64,000 nucleotides of DNA from Balneola sp. (GTDB taxonomy: Bacteria > Bacteroidota > Rhodothermia > Balneolales > Balneolaceae), in contig JAEPNB010000003.1 in assembly GCA_017643645.1 (NCBI GenBank), forward strand, positions 1-64,000, read 5' to 3'. Of the stretch, positions 51,043 through 60,406 are shown piece by piece (position 1 is the first letter of the stretch; each line of letters starts with the position of its first letter). Under the pieces are notes generated by a model that was given only the letters and a program-made list of their open reading frames with translations, was not told the DNA's origin and searched no databases. A program made the position numbers and the translations under genes.

Positions 51043-52410
51043 ATGGATCTCTTTCAAGATAAAAATGCATCTTCATTTCAGGTAAACGATTCAGATCAAA
51101 ACTACTCTGATGAGCCTTTGGCAACCAGAATGCGTCCACAGTCGTTGGATGAATTTGCCGGTCAGGAACATTTGGTCGGTGAAGGTAAGATGCTTCAAAG
51201 AATGATAGAGAGTGGAATCATTGGATCGTTAATATTTTATGGTCCGCCCAGTTCCGGAAAAACTACCTTAGCTCATGTTATTTCAAAAGAGATCAAAGCC
51301 AGTTTTAAAGTTATCAATGCTGTTCTGGATGGAATCAAAGAACTGCGGACTGTTGTAGAGCAGGCAGAGAAATTGAAAAAATTGAATGGACGCAAAACCA
51401 TTCTTTTTGTGGATGAAATTCACAGATGGAACAAAGCTCAGCAAGACGCTTTGCTTCCTCATCTTGAATCCGGGATCATCACTTTGGTTGGTGCTACCAC
51501 TGAAAATCCTTTTTATTCATTAGTAAATCCATTGCTTTCTCGATGTCAGTTGTTCGAGTTGTTTCCTTTAACGGTTCCTGATGTAAGAAGAATGTTGGAC
51601 AGAGCTCTTGCCGACAAAGAAAGAGGTTTAGGAGATAAATCCATACAAGCAGATAAGGAAGCATTAGATCATTTAGCTGATTATGCCGGAGGTGATGTCC
51701 GAAATGCATTGAATGCGTTGGAAGTAGCTGTTTTATCAAGCAAGAAAAATGACCAAGGTGAAATCCATATCACTAAAGACATTGCTGAAGAAAGTATACA
51801 AAGAAGAAATGTACGTTACGATCGAACAGGAGATGAACATTATCATTATGCTTCGGCTTTTATCAAGTCTATGAGAGGTTCTGATGCCGATGCAGCTTTA
51901 TACTGGATGAATGCTATGTTGGAGGGAGGAGATGATCCTAATTTCATTTTCAGAAGATTACTCATATTCGCCAGTGAAGATGTTGGAATGGCTGAACCAA
52001 ATGCGATTACAATCGTAAATTCCTGTCAGGAGGCTTTTATGAAAACAGGAATGCCTGAAGGAATGTACTTTTTATCCCACGCTTGTACGTACTTAAGTAT
52101 TTGCCCGAAAAGTAACAGCACCAAAGGTATTTTTGAAGCGAGTAAAGAAGTACGTGAAAAGGGAGTGGGAGCTGTTCCTCCGTATTTAAAAGACAGAACT
52201 GCTAATCGACTTTCATCTAAATACCTAGATACAGAAAATGCTTCGAAAAACTATAAATATCCTCATATTTTTGAAGGAAATTGGGTTGACCAGGAATATC
52301 TTCCTGAGATATTGAATGGGAAAAAGTTTTATGAACCCGGAAAAGAGGGGAGAGAAGGGTTGTTGATCAAAAGACTGAATGAGATAAAAAAAAGATCTCA
52401 ATCTTCTTGA
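51043..52410 (+). CDS. rarA: Replication-associated recombination protein RarA (MgsA)
   Basis: AAA+ ATPase that acts at stalled replication forks, related to clamp-loader subunits. The Walker A motif GPPSSGKTTLAHVIS (near 67-81) and Walker B motif ILFVDEIHRWNKAQQDALLP (near 121) are present, then GATTENPFYSLVNPLLSRCQLF (near 150) with the sensor Arg. The C-terminal half has LNALEVAVLSSKK and the tetramerisation region with SMRGSDADAALYWMNAMLEGG. The 455 residues are full length. Its 3' end overlaps the convergent histidine kinase gene by 13 bases. Confidence 0.95.
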   Translation: MDLFQDKNASSFQVNDSDQNYSDEPLATRMRPQSLDEFAGQEHLVGEGKMLQRMIESGIIGSLIFYGPPSSGKTTLAHVISKEIKASFKVINAVLDGIKELRTVVEQAEKLKKLNGRKTILFVDEIHRWNKAQQDALLPHLESGIITLVGATTENPFYSLVNPLLSRCQLFELFPLTVPDVRRMLDRALADKERGLGDKSIQADKEALDHLADYAGGDVRNALNALEVAVLSSKKNDQGEIHITKDIAEESIQRRNVRYDRTGDEHYHYASAFIKSMRGSDADAALYWMNAMLEGGDDPNFIFRRLLIFASEDVGMAEPNAITIVNSCQEAFMKTGMPEGMYFLSHACTYLSICPKSNSTKGIFEASKEVREKGVGAVPPYLKDRTANRLSSKYLDTENASKNYKYPHIFEGNWVDQEYLPEILNGKKFYEPGKEGREGLLIKRLNEIKKRSQSS

Positions 52411-53681
52411 ATTGGATTTAAATCAGGGAGTGAAAAATAAAAAACGCTTCCTTGACCGAGTTCGCTTTCTGCCCATATTTTCCCGTTATGCCGGTCTATC
52501 ATTTCTTTACAGAGACTTAAGCCAATCCCTGTTCCTCGTTCATCATCAGTTCCTTCTGTGCTGATGTAAGTATCCTTTTTAAATATCTGAGGGATCAAAT
52601 CGCTCTTAATACCAACACCCGAATCGGATATGGATACAACAACTTCATCTCTGTTCCTTTCAGACGAAATTTTAATCATTCCATCTTGTGGAGTGAATTT
52701 AAGAGCATTGGAAATCAAGTTTCTGAGAACCGTTTTAAGTCCGTTTGGATCCGCACTAATATTAATATTAGTATTGTCCCTTAGTATTGTAATATTCTTC
52801 CTCTGTTGATGATCTTGGAGCAAAGCAATAGTTTCATCCAGACATTCATCTAAGTTATTAATAGTATGTTTCATTTCCAGCTCACCTGTTTGGCTTGCCG
52901 CCCAGTCGAGTAGGTTAGTAAAGAGCGTGCTGGTTCTTTTAGTTGTATCAGCGATCATGTTACTATACTCAATAACTCCATCCGTATTCCCTTTTTGGGC
53001 ATTTTTTTTAATCATTTCACTAAGACCGGAGATACCCATAAATGGAGATTGTAAATCATGAGCCAGAACAGAAAATAGTTTGTCTTTGGTTTTTACCAGT
53101 GAACTTAATTCTTCTCTCTTATTAATTAACTCTTTGTTATTCTCACGTAGATCGTTAATTAGTTTTTCTGTTTTTTGTGCTGATTCTTCAAGCATTCGAA
53201 GTAAAAACAAAATTATGTAGAGATATCCGATAAGAACTAAGAAAATTGTAGCTGAGGAATTCACTAAAAAAGGATTCTTACTGACCACCAATATTACCCC
53301 AAACTGTAAAAGGTACAATACTGCACTTAGGATGAACATGTTCTTATGAATAGTTAAGCCTAGGAGGGGCATTATTACCCAAAAGAAAAGTGTGTTTCTA
53401 ATATAGAATGAAGAAAAATCGGGTTCAGCTATTTGAAAAAAAGGAGCGACTAAAAGATTTACTAATAATATCAGGGCAAACAGGGAAAGACTAAATTCAA
53501 TTTTTGGCTTTTTTACTAAATGAAAGATCAAAGCTATCGATGTGAAAAAACTACACGCAATATTCATGAGAGCAAGCTCATACGAAACAGGAAATAACAA
53601 CGCGTCAATTATATAACCTATTAAACCGATGAGCCCAATAACAGATACTATCCTAGGATCTTTTATCGAAAGTTTTGCCAT
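52398..53681 (-). CDS. Sensor histidine kinase with multi-helix membrane domain
   Basis: A 427-residue kinase. The first 170 residues form about six membrane helices with no large extracytoplasmic loop. Then come a coiled coil and the HisKA domain with FSVLAHDLQSPFMGISGLS, His phosphorylation site near residue 207, and an HATPase domain with NLISNALKFTP (N-box), SISDSGVGI (G1) and DDERGTGIGLSLCKEMID (G2). It is a single gene without a neighbouring response regulator in the same orientation, so its partner is not obvious. It overlaps the 3' end of rarA. Confidence 0.88.
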   Translation of the reverse strand: MAKLSIKDPRIVSVIGLIGLIGYIIDALLFPVSYELALMNIACSFFTSIALIFHLVKKPKIEFSLSLFALILLVNLLVAPFFQIAEPDFSSFYIRNTLFFWVIMPLLGLTIHKNMFILSAVLYLLQFGVILVVSKNPFLVNSSATIFLVLIGYLYIILFLLRMLEESAQKTEKLINDLRENNKELINKREELSSLVKTKDKLFSVLAHDLQSPFMGISGLSEMIKKNAQKGNTDGVIEYSNMIADTTKRTSTLFTNLLDWAASQTGELEMKHTINNLDECLDETIALLQDHQQRKNITILRDNTNINISADPNGLKTVLRNLISNALKFTPQDGMIKISSERNRDEVVVSISDSGVGIKSDLIPQIFKKDTYISTEGTDDERGTGIGLSLCKEMIDRHNGKIWAESELGQGSVFYFSLPDLNPIQED

Positions 53682-53873
53682 TGTCAGATTGCCTTGAGAA
53701 AGGCTTTAAGTACATGTAATTAAGCACATGTAATGTTTAGACACCTATTTATTATATACGATTATCGTAATTTCTATACTAAATTAAAAACTTAGTCCGG
53801 TAAATTAACAAACACTTCAACCAAATGAATGATTTGGCAGGAATAGTGTTACTTATAAAAACTCAATAACTGA

Positions 53874-54413
53874 ATGAATTTAAAAATAATTAGCAGTACT
53901 GATCGTCCGAACTCATGGGCCTTAAAAGTTTCACATTATGTGTCCGGTCTATATAAAAACAGAGATATAGAAGCTCAGGTAATCAGCTTAGAAGATTTTC
54001 CGTTAGTTGACGTGATAGGAGGAAAATACGGAAAAGAGATACCGGCTGTAAATAAGTTCAGAGATCCCATTTTAAATGCCGACGCGCTCATATTTGTAAT
54101 TCCTGAATACAACGGAGGTTTTCCCGGAATCCTGAAAATGTTTATCGATTACCTTCCATTTCCGGGAGCATTTGAAAAGATGCCAATGGCATTTATAGGT
54201 GAAGCCTCAGGCGCATTTGGTGCTTTGAGGTCTGTAGAACAATTTCAGATGATCGCTAATTATAGAAATGCTCTTCAGTTTCCGGAAAGAGTGTTTATAC
54301 CAAGAGTTTCTAAAGAATTTGACCCTGAAAAAGGATTAAAAGATGATTTCAAACAAGAACTTTTAGATTCTCAGGTGGAGAATTTTATTACGTTCGTTCG
54401 GGATAACTCTTAG
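53874..54413 (+). CDS. NADPH-dependent FMN reductase family protein
   Basis: A 179-residue flavodoxin-fold oxidoreductase, predicted to reduce FMN or a quinone, chromate or azo compound with NAD(P)H. The N-terminal phosphate-binding stretch is IISSTDRPNSWALKVSHYV, and the conserved IFVIPEYNGGFPGILKMFIDYLP motif (near 76-97) is followed by GEASGAFGALRSVEQF. It is convergent with the response regulator gene, whose stop it overlaps by 4 bases. Substrate not determined. Confidence 0.87.
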   Translation: MNLKIISSTDRPNSWALKVSHYVSGLYKNRDIEAQVISLEDFPLVDVIGGKYGKEIPAVNKFRDPILNADALIFVIPEYNGGFPGILKMFIDYLPFPGAFEKMPMAFIGEASGAFGALRSVEQFQMIANYRNALQFPERVFIPRVSKEFDPEKGLKDDFKQELLDSQVENFITFVRDNS

Positions 54414-55114
54414 TTCGACTTTAGCATATATCCGACTCCGTGCAATGTAATCAGATAGCGGGGATCGTCAGGGTGAACTTCGATTTTAGCTCTCAATTTT
54501 GAAATATGAACATCTACCGTTCTGGTGTTTGTGCTGTATTCATATCTCCAAACTTTTTCGAGCAGTTCGTCTCTGGAAACCGGGTTGTTGGCATGTGATA
54601 GTAAATATCTTATCAATTCAACCTCGCGAGCTGTAAGTTCTACAACTTTATTTCCTGGATGGATTGCTTCGCTTTCCGCTAAATCCAGTTTAACTTCACC
54701 TAATTGCAGAATATCAACTTCACCTGCATTCGAATATGTGCCGGCTCTTCTCAAACGCGCTTTAATTCTGGCTAGAAGTTCTTTAACCCCAAAAGGCTTT
54801 GTAAGATAGTCATCAGCACCAAGTTCAAGACCCTTAACTTTATCGGTTTCCTGGTCTTTGGCAGTAAGCATAATAATTGGAAATGTGTACTTGAGCTCCC
54901 TAACGTCTTTGCAAATATCATAACCACTTTTACCGGGTAACATAATATCCAGAATCATCAGGTCAGGGTTATGCTCCTTAACCATATCAACTGCACTTTC
55001 ACCATCTTCGCTTACAAATACAGTAAATCCTTCACCTTCAAGAGTATCCTGAAGTGTAAATATTAGACTTGGTTCATCCTCTACTATCAGGATCTTAGAA
55101 CTCTTCTCTGCCAT
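54410..55114 (-). CDS. OmpR/PhoB-type response regulator
   Basis: Receiver domain (residues 7-120) with the phosphoacceptor Asp in LMILDIMLPGKSG (near 56), the acidic pair in IVEDEPS and Lys in LTKPFGVKEL. The C-terminal winged helix (140-234) ends with VDVHISKLRAKIEVHPDDP and YLITLHGVGYMLK, the OmpR-family recognition helix and hairpin. It is 43 bases from the start of the kinase gene upstream and on the same strand, so kinase and regulator form a two-component pair. Target genes are unknown. Confidence 0.92.
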   Translation of the reverse strand: MAEKSSKILIVEDEPSLIFTLQDTLEGEGFTVFVSEDGESAVDMVKEHNPDLMILDIMLPGKSGYDICKDVRELKYTFPIIMLTAKDQETDKVKGLELGADDYLTKPFGVKELLARIKARLRRAGTYSNAGEVDILQLGEVKLDLAESEAIHPGNKVVELTAREVELIRYLLSHANNPVSRDELLEKVWRYEYSTNTRTVDVHISKLRAKIEVHPDDPRYLITLHGVGYMLKSN

Positions 55115-55157
55115 ATCTTCTTAGTTTGAAATTGTAAAGCTGGATTATACTACTTTT

Positions 55158-56825
55158 TTACGAGTAGTTTTTAATTTCTTCGGGATTTAATTTTGGAAAA
55201 GTCAGGGTAAAAGTAGTTCCGGAGCCATATTCACTATCTACCGTTATATCACCTCCATTCAGAAGTACTAAATTTCGTACGATACTTAAACCCAGACCAT
55301 GCCCTTTAGTTTTAGCCACCAAAGATTCCTCAACCCGGTAGAATTTCTTAAAAATATTTTTAAGCTCACTCTTTTTAATGCCTACTCCGTAATCTCTTAC
55401 TGAAAGCTTTACCTGAGCGTCATCTTCAAAGAGCTTAAGCTCAATTTTTTTTGTTACTGAACTATATTTGATTGCATTTTCAATAAGGTTTCCCAAAATA
55501 GTATCAATACTGTCACTATCAACCCAAATCATGAAATCTGTATTATTTTCAAAACTGTATTCTAATTCAAATTGCTTGCTTTCAATGAATTCTGAATTTT
55601 CTTCCAGATAGCTGTCAACAAGTACTTTAAGATCATGTGTTTTCTGGTTCACAAGGGTTTGTCCTGCATCATACTTTGCAACGTCCAGGAGTTTTTCGAT
55701 CATTTTCCGCAGCCGGATAGATTCATCATAAATATGAGCTCCATATTTTTTAAGTCTGACAGGTTCGGTTACTCTTCCATCAGAAATATTTTCACCTGCT
55801 GCCTGCATAACAGCCAGGGGAGTTTTGAGTTCATGTGTAACATTAGCAAGAAACCCTGCTTGTCTCATAGAAAGCTCTCGCTCTTTTTGAGCGGTATAAA
55901 ACATAAAAAGCAAAGAGCCAACTAAGAAAAGAACAGCAAAGCCAAGCACAATAATATTTTTCCGAAAAGTATCTTGATAAGCAGAAGTTATAGGCGGATT
56001 CAGAAAAGCTACTTTTAATATCCAGTCGCTGAAAAACCTTGGAAATCGAACTCTGTTGTCGACAAGATCAACACTAAAATCTACAGACGAGTTATTAGAT
56101 GCCAAAACAACATCTTTGCGATGATCATGCAACCAAACAATAGTGCCGTCATTTTCAATTCCACCAAAGTATTCATAAATAAGAGGGGCAATCAGTTTTT
56201 CAACAATTGCTTCTTGGTTTAATATAAAAGTGAAATAACCTATTACTCTGTTTTCAGTCAAATTGATCAAACCTATATTCATACTTCTGTGAGCATCGAA
56301 TTCAATCATGGATCGCCACCTCAGATCAAAATTGTTGATCTGTATTCGTGTAGCTGAACGTATAAGACCAACCCCGTCACATACCAAACTGCTGTAGTCC
56401 TGAGTAGTTTCCATTTTTCTGTCACTTTGATTGAAGTAGTAAATAGAGGTTCCTGCTTCACACGGGTCTTTTGAAGCAGGAGTGTAATAAATGGAAGATG
56501 TGTAGGGGTTATCAGCAAGGTCGATAAAAATCTTTTCCAGAGTTTTGGATAGACTTCCATCATCCTGAAGAGATTCTTCAGCTTGATTATCAATATTAAG
56601 AAGTTTAGTAAAAGGCTGGTAAATTTCACTTTGTACAAGCGTAGTTATTTCTTCAGCTTTTTTGAGTTGCCGTTCACTTTCACTTTCTGTAACTCTTTCT
56701 CTGATGTCATAAAGGCTGAATACATTCATACCCGTTAGCGCAATAATTGCAACTAATCCAAGCATCAGCAAGATCCAACGAAGGAGCCGGTTTCGGCCAA
56801 TTTTTTTGGCTGTTATAAAATTCAT
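55158..56825 (-). CDS. Sensor histidine kinase, partner of the OmpR-type regulator
   Basis: A 555-residue transmembrane kinase. Helices near 15-32 and 295-315 enclose an extracytoplasmic sensor domain of about 260 residues. The cytoplasmic part has HisKA with FLANVTHELKTPLAVMQAAG (His near 334), then the N-box NLIENAIKYSSVT and G boxes VRDYGVGIKKSEL and KGHGLGLSIVRNLVLLNGG. Upstream of its cognate regulator gene and on the same strand. The stimulus is unknown; the sensor domain shows no recognisable PAS or CHASE signature to me. Confidence 0.9.
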   Translation of the reverse strand: MNFITAKKIGRNRLLRWILLMLGLVAIIALTGMNVFSLYDIRERVTESESERQLKKAEEITTLVQSEIYQPFTKLLNIDNQAEESLQDDGSLSKTLEKIFIDLADNPYTSSIYYTPASKDPCEAGTSIYYFNQSDRKMETTQDYSSLVCDGVGLIRSATRIQINNFDLRWRSMIEFDAHRSMNIGLINLTENRVIGYFTFILNQEAIVEKLIAPLIYEYFGGIENDGTIVWLHDHRKDVVLASNNSSVDFSVDLVDNRVRFPRFFSDWILKVAFLNPPITSAYQDTFRKNIIVLGFAVLFLVGSLLFMFYTAQKERELSMRQAGFLANVTHELKTPLAVMQAAGENISDGRVTEPVRLKKYGAHIYDESIRLRKMIEKLLDVAKYDAGQTLVNQKTHDLKVLVDSYLEENSEFIESKQFELEYSFENNTDFMIWVDSDSIDTILGNLIENAIKYSSVTKKIELKLFEDDAQVKLSVRDYGVGIKKSELKNIFKKFYRVEESLVAKTKGHGLGLSIVRNLVLLNGGDITVDSEYGSGTTFTLTFPKLNPEEIKNYS

Positions 56826-56905
56826 ATACCTAAAATAGCAGAATCTTTACTTCCATCCATTAAATGGAAGTAAAAAAATGAATGCGAGTTAAGAAAGGAA
56901 GAGAA

Positions 56906-57283
56906 TTATAACTTCTTGAAATTTTTCTCTAAAGATTCTTTCAATACGTCAAACTCAATGGGCTTTACCAAATAATCCAGATAGTTAGTTTCTTTGGCTC
57001 TTTCAACGTGGTAGGGATCTGAATTTCCGGTGATGTAAATCACAGGAACGTTAGAAAATTTTCTGATTTCGAGCATTGCATCTATACCATCCATTTCGCC
57101 TTCTAACGAAATATCCATCAAGATAAGGTCGGGTTTTATACGCTTGGCAATCTCGATAGCTGTTTTGCCATATACAAGTTCCCCTTCAGCCCCGTAGCCC
57201 AGTTTTTCTAAATAGCTTTCGTAAAGCAGATTAAGGATGAGATCGTCTTCAACGATCATAACCGTTTTCTGATTTTTGTCCAT
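56906..57283 (-). CDS. Stand-alone response regulator receiver domain (125 aa)
   Basis: A single receiver domain without output: MIVEDDLILNLLYESYLEKLG, phosphoacceptor Asp in DLILMDISLEGEMDGIDAM (near 54), Thr/Lys in ITGNSDPYHV and LVKPIEFDVL. It is divergent from the PAS kinase gene at 57507, with 223 bases between them, and is a candidate partner of this kinase or a phosphate relay intermediate. Single-domain receivers of this form are common next to HisKA_2-type kinases. Confidence 0.9.
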   Translation of the reverse strand: MDKNQKTVMIVEDDLILNLLYESYLEKLGYGAEGELVYGKTAIEIAKRIKPDLILMDISLEGEMDGIDAMLEIRKFSNVPVIYITGNSDPYHVERAKETNYLDYLVKPIEFDVLKESLEKNFKKL

Positions 57284-57506
57284 ATTATTAGCTCTTCTTA
57301 AATCAGCTTATATAATAAGAGGATTAATGGATAAAGAAAATTCTTATTAGAAAGATTTTTTGATTAAGAAAAATTCAAAAAACATGCTTGTTAATTCGTT
57401 TTAAAGTTAAAACTAAATAAGTTGCCTCAGTTAAGTTATTATAGTATTCTGTTTTGATTTCTAGTAATGTTTTGGGAGGTATTAGAGTACAGTGATTATT
57501 TAAAGA

Positions 57507-59288
57507 ATGAAGGACATCAAAAGTTTGTATAAAAAAAGATCCATCGGCAAGCTGAATGTTGATAAGAAAGTAGTAAGTATTTTACTGGTATTTATTGTAC
57601 TGGTGATATCTCTTCTTATTTCTATTGTCGTATCTACGAATTCATTATCAGCATTAAGGGGTTTTGCGTCTTTCCAAACAAACTGGACTACCGCCCGAAA
57701 AGATGTAACCTTCAATTTGGTAAACTACCTTCGTACACAGGATCAGGATTATAAAGCCAAAGTTGATAGTTGTGTGTTTCTTATTAAAGAGATGGAGCAC
57801 ATCAGGATTGAGTTGATGAATGATAATACTGACAGAGAATTGGTAGTAGCATTGTTAGAAGAAACGCATTCAGTACCGGATGATATAGGAAAAATGATAA
57901 CTACCTTCGAAAATTTCCATGAGTTCAGTGAGTTCAAAGAAACAATAGCATTATGGATCGAATCAGATTCAATGATCTTTGATCTGGAAGATCTTTCAAT
58001 CAGAGCTGAGAGCCTGATCATATCAAGCAGTTTTTCTGAAACTGAGCAAGCTGACATGATTTCAAGTGTAATTGAGCTGGATGATAAGCTAACAGAAATG
58101 CAGTTCAAATTGGCCAGGTCTTTGGCAAAGGGGACGGAGCTTTTAAATCTGGTTATTATAGGTGTAATTATTTCTTTGGTGTTAATAAATATAATTGTTG
58201 GTGGCACACTTTCATTAAGGTTCCTTAGAAGTATTAGAAAATGGAGTGAAGAAATTGAGCTTAGTGAGCAAAAATACCGGTCTCTGTTCGACCAAAATCC
58301 AAATGCGGTTTTTTCGGTTTCACCTGTTGGAAAACTAATTAATGCAAATAAAGTACTTGAGAAACTGATCGGCTACTCTGCCAGAGAAATGAAAAATTCT
58401 ACTTTTCAGAGATTCGTAGATAAATCTCAAGTAGATAGAGTTCGAAATCATTTTCTGTTGGCTTTAAGAGGGAGATCACAGACTTATGAAACACAGATAT
58501 TAAAAGCAGACGGAAGCTATATAGCCGCTGAAGTCACCAATTTACCTATCATTGTTGATGGTGAGATCACTGGTATTTATGGTGTAATAAATGATATCAC
58601 GCACAAAAAAGAAGCGGAGCAAAAAATTAAAGATCAGCTGGTAGAAAAAACGTATCTATTGTCAGAAGTGCATGATCGGGTTAAGAATAATCTGGCTCTG
58701 GTTTCTACTCTTGTGCAGTTGCAACAGAATGAGGTTGAAAAAGAGAACAGGGGAGAAAGTTTCGTAAATACCGTTTCCAGGATACGTTCCATGGCATTGG
58801 TGCATGAGCGATTGTATCAAAATGAAACGTTTTCCAGTATTAGAATGGATGAATATATAAACGATCTTATCGAGAATATTCAACTAAAAGGATATCAAAA
58901 AATAAAGAAACCGAGGCTGGAGTTAGAAACAAGTCCGGTAAGTCTCAGCATTGAACAGGCCATTCCAACGGGATTACTTTTAAACGAAGTATTGGTAAAT
59001 GCTTTTAAGTACGGCTCTGATGCTTTAGATCCGGTTATTAAGGTAAATATGTCTTCCGTTGATGGTGAAGTGACGATCAAAGTTGAGGATAATGGTCCGG
59101 GACTTCCCAAAAATTTTGAGCTTGAAAAACCGGAAACACTGGGTTTCAGATTGGTTTCGGTGCTGTTGAAGCAGTTAAAAGCCAGCTTTGTTATTAACAA
59201 TGATAATGGAGCGTCTTTTACGTTCAGGTATAAGATCGAAAAGCCGGTGACATCAAAGAAAGCAATGAAGCGTCGGTTAGTTAATTAG
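57507..59288 (+). CDS. PAS-domain sensor histidine kinase of the HisKA_2/HWE-like type
   Basis: The 593 residues contain two membrane helices (about 22-45 and 210-235) around a helical extracytoplasmic domain, then a PAS domain (255-375, with YRSLFDQNPNAVFSV), a HisKA_2 dimerisation segment with EVHDRVKNNLALVSTLVQLQ (near 385) and an HATPase domain with LLNEVLVNAFKYGSDALDP and VEDNGPGLPKNF. The usual EIHHRVKNN motif here reads EVHDRVKNN; the first His is kept. Divergent from the stand-alone receiver gene, which is the likely phosphoacceptor. Confidence 0.88.
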   Translation: MKDIKSLYKKRSIGKLNVDKKVVSILLVFIVLVISLLISIVVSTNSLSALRGFASFQTNWTTARKDVTFNLVNYLRTQDQDYKAKVDSCVFLIKEMEHIRIELMNDNTDRELVVALLEETHSVPDDIGKMITTFENFHEFSEFKETIALWIESDSMIFDLEDLSIRAESLIISSSFSETEQADMISSVIELDDKLTEMQFKLARSLAKGTELLNLVIIGVIISLVLINIIVGGTLSLRFLRSIRKWSEEIELSEQKYRSLFDQNPNAVFSVSPVGKLINANKVLEKLIGYSAREMKNSTFQRFVDKSQVDRVRNHFLLALRGRSQTYETQILKADGSYIAAEVTNLPIIVDGEITGIYGVINDITHKKEAEQKIKDQLVEKTYLLSEVHDRVKNNLALVSTLVQLQQNEVEKENRGESFVNTVSRIRSMALVHERLYQNETFSSIRMDEYINDLIENIQLKGYQKIKKPRLELETSPVSLSIEQAIPTGLLLNEVLVNAFKYGSDALDPVIKVNMSSVDGEVTIKVEDNGPGLPKNFELEKPETLGFRLVSVLLKQLKASFVINNDNGASFTFRYKIEKPVTSKKAMKRRLVN

Positions 59289-59373
59289 CTTTAGAAGGGA
59301 AGCTAAGGCTTTCGTTACTGTTGTTTTCAGTTACAAACTTGAAAGAACTGCAGAAGTAATTCCTTATATAAAA

Positions 59374-59420
59374 TTTTTGAAGCAGAGCTTCCGGAGTCAT
59401 TCCGCAGCAGAGCTACGGAA
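59374..59420. repeat. Small imperfect inverted repeat
   Basis: GCAGAGCTTCCGGA, then ATTCCGCAGCAGAGCTACGGAA with GCAGAGCT repeated and TTCCG/CGGAA inverted. It is non-coding sequence upstream of the small membrane protein gene and looks like a dispersed repeat fragment. Confidence 0.45.
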
Positions 59421-59460
59421 CGAGGAAAATGAAATACTTAGATTTTATAAAATTGTAAAA

Positions 59461-59826
59461 ATGGAAAACTACTCTTTATTTAACTTAATGATTGATGGGA
59501 AATTACTGATATTAATATTTATAGCTCTAAATTTAGGGACTATTTTTATTAAAAATAGAGGTAAATTTATCATTTCAAACATAACTATTAATATACTTTT
59601 TATTTTTTTGATTATAGGAATGACTTTGACTCAAAGATTCCTAGTTTTTATTGATATTGAGGCAGTTGAACAAGCTTTTGCTTTTCCTTATTTGGTAGAC
59701 ATATTGTATTACAACTCAAATAAATTCATTCTAATAGGGTTGTTTCTACTAATTAATCTCATAATTACGTATAAAAAACTAATATATAACAAAGCTAAAG
59801 ACGATAACTCTATCAATTTAGTTTAA
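59461..59826 (+). CDS. Small membrane protein (121 aa)
   Basis: The ATG at 59461 (MENYSLFNLMIDGKLL) is preferred, because the longer frame from 59377 reads through a repeat. About three to four hydrophobic helices fill most of the 121 residues; the sequence is rich in Ile, Leu, Asn and Phe. No family recognised. AT-richer than its neighbours. It may be an accessory gene or a chance ORF, but the membrane pattern is coherent. Confidence 0.5.
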   Translation: MENYSLFNLMIDGKLLILIFIALNLGTIFIKNRGKFIISNITINILFIFLIIGMTLTQRFLVFIDIEAVEQAFAFPYLVDILYYNSNKFILIGLFLLINLIITYKKLIYNKAKDDNSINLV

Positions 59827-59984
59827 CAAAAGATTAATTCTAATCTTGATAAGAGAGACGACTGATTTCATAAACATACCACAAAGGTTTTAGTAGTCAG
59901 AAAGCAATATATACGCAACTACTTACAAAATATATCTGAGTGATAAACCCTTAAAAAGAAGTGAGAGATAAATAAGGCACAAGC

Positions 59985-60066
59985 TCTCTCAAGTCTGTGA
60001 CTTAAAGAGCAGAAGTTAAGCAAGTTTGTAACTTGCATTAAAGGCAATGCCTATTAAATTATGGGA
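59985..60066. repeat. Intergenic palindromic repeat fragments
   Basis: CAAGTCTGTGACTTA and CAAGTTTGTAACTTG (about 59994-60032) are two versions of one palindromic unit, each within CAAGCTCTC/AAGCAAG context. The stretch 59827-60127 has no gene; it holds these units and the tRNA terminator. 60215-60406 upstream of the Asp-box gene is plain AT-rich sequence. Confidence 0.5.
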
Positions 60067-60091
60067 TGTCATTGAAGATCTGCCAAAACAA

Positions 60092-60126
60092 AAAACGCCT
60101 TGCAAATTAGTTTTACAAGGCGTTTT
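60092..60126 (-). terminator. Terminator of the tRNA-Leu gene
   Basis: An 11-bp perfect stem AAAACGCCTTG / CAAGGCGTTTT with a 13-base loop and a T-run on the minus strand, right behind the 3' end of the tRNA. Confidence 0.9.
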
Positions 60127-60127
60127 G

Positions 60128-60214
60128 TACCCGAGGCCGGACTCGAACCGGCACTCCAATTTAATTAGAATTGGATTTTAAGTCCAACGTGTCTACCAAT
60201 TCCACCACTCGGGC
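60128..60214 (-). tRNA. tRNA-Leu (anticodon TAA)
   Basis: An 87-nt class II tRNA read on the minus strand. The acceptor stem pairs GCCCGAG with CTCGGGT, followed by discriminator A; CCA is not encoded. The D-arm GGTGGAATTGGTAGACAC, anticodon stem TTGGA with loop CTTAAAA (anticodon TAA), a long variable arm (about 16 nt) and T-arm GGTTCGAGTC are all visible. The long variable arm and GGTAGAC of the D-loop are typical of leucine tRNAs. It is followed by a terminator. Confidence 0.97.
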
Positions 60215-60406
60215 GTGGTTTTAAGAGCCTCAAATATACGGGTATCATTCCTTCTTATACAAAGAGTATTTCAGATTTTTTTTGATTCCCCATGATTTGA
60301 TAAAGTCTGTTAACCTTGATTGATTTTCTGCAGATATGAATTAAGTTCGTAAATAACTTTTTAGCAAGAGTTTATACTATTAACTAACTACAAAAATTCG
60401 CCAGCT

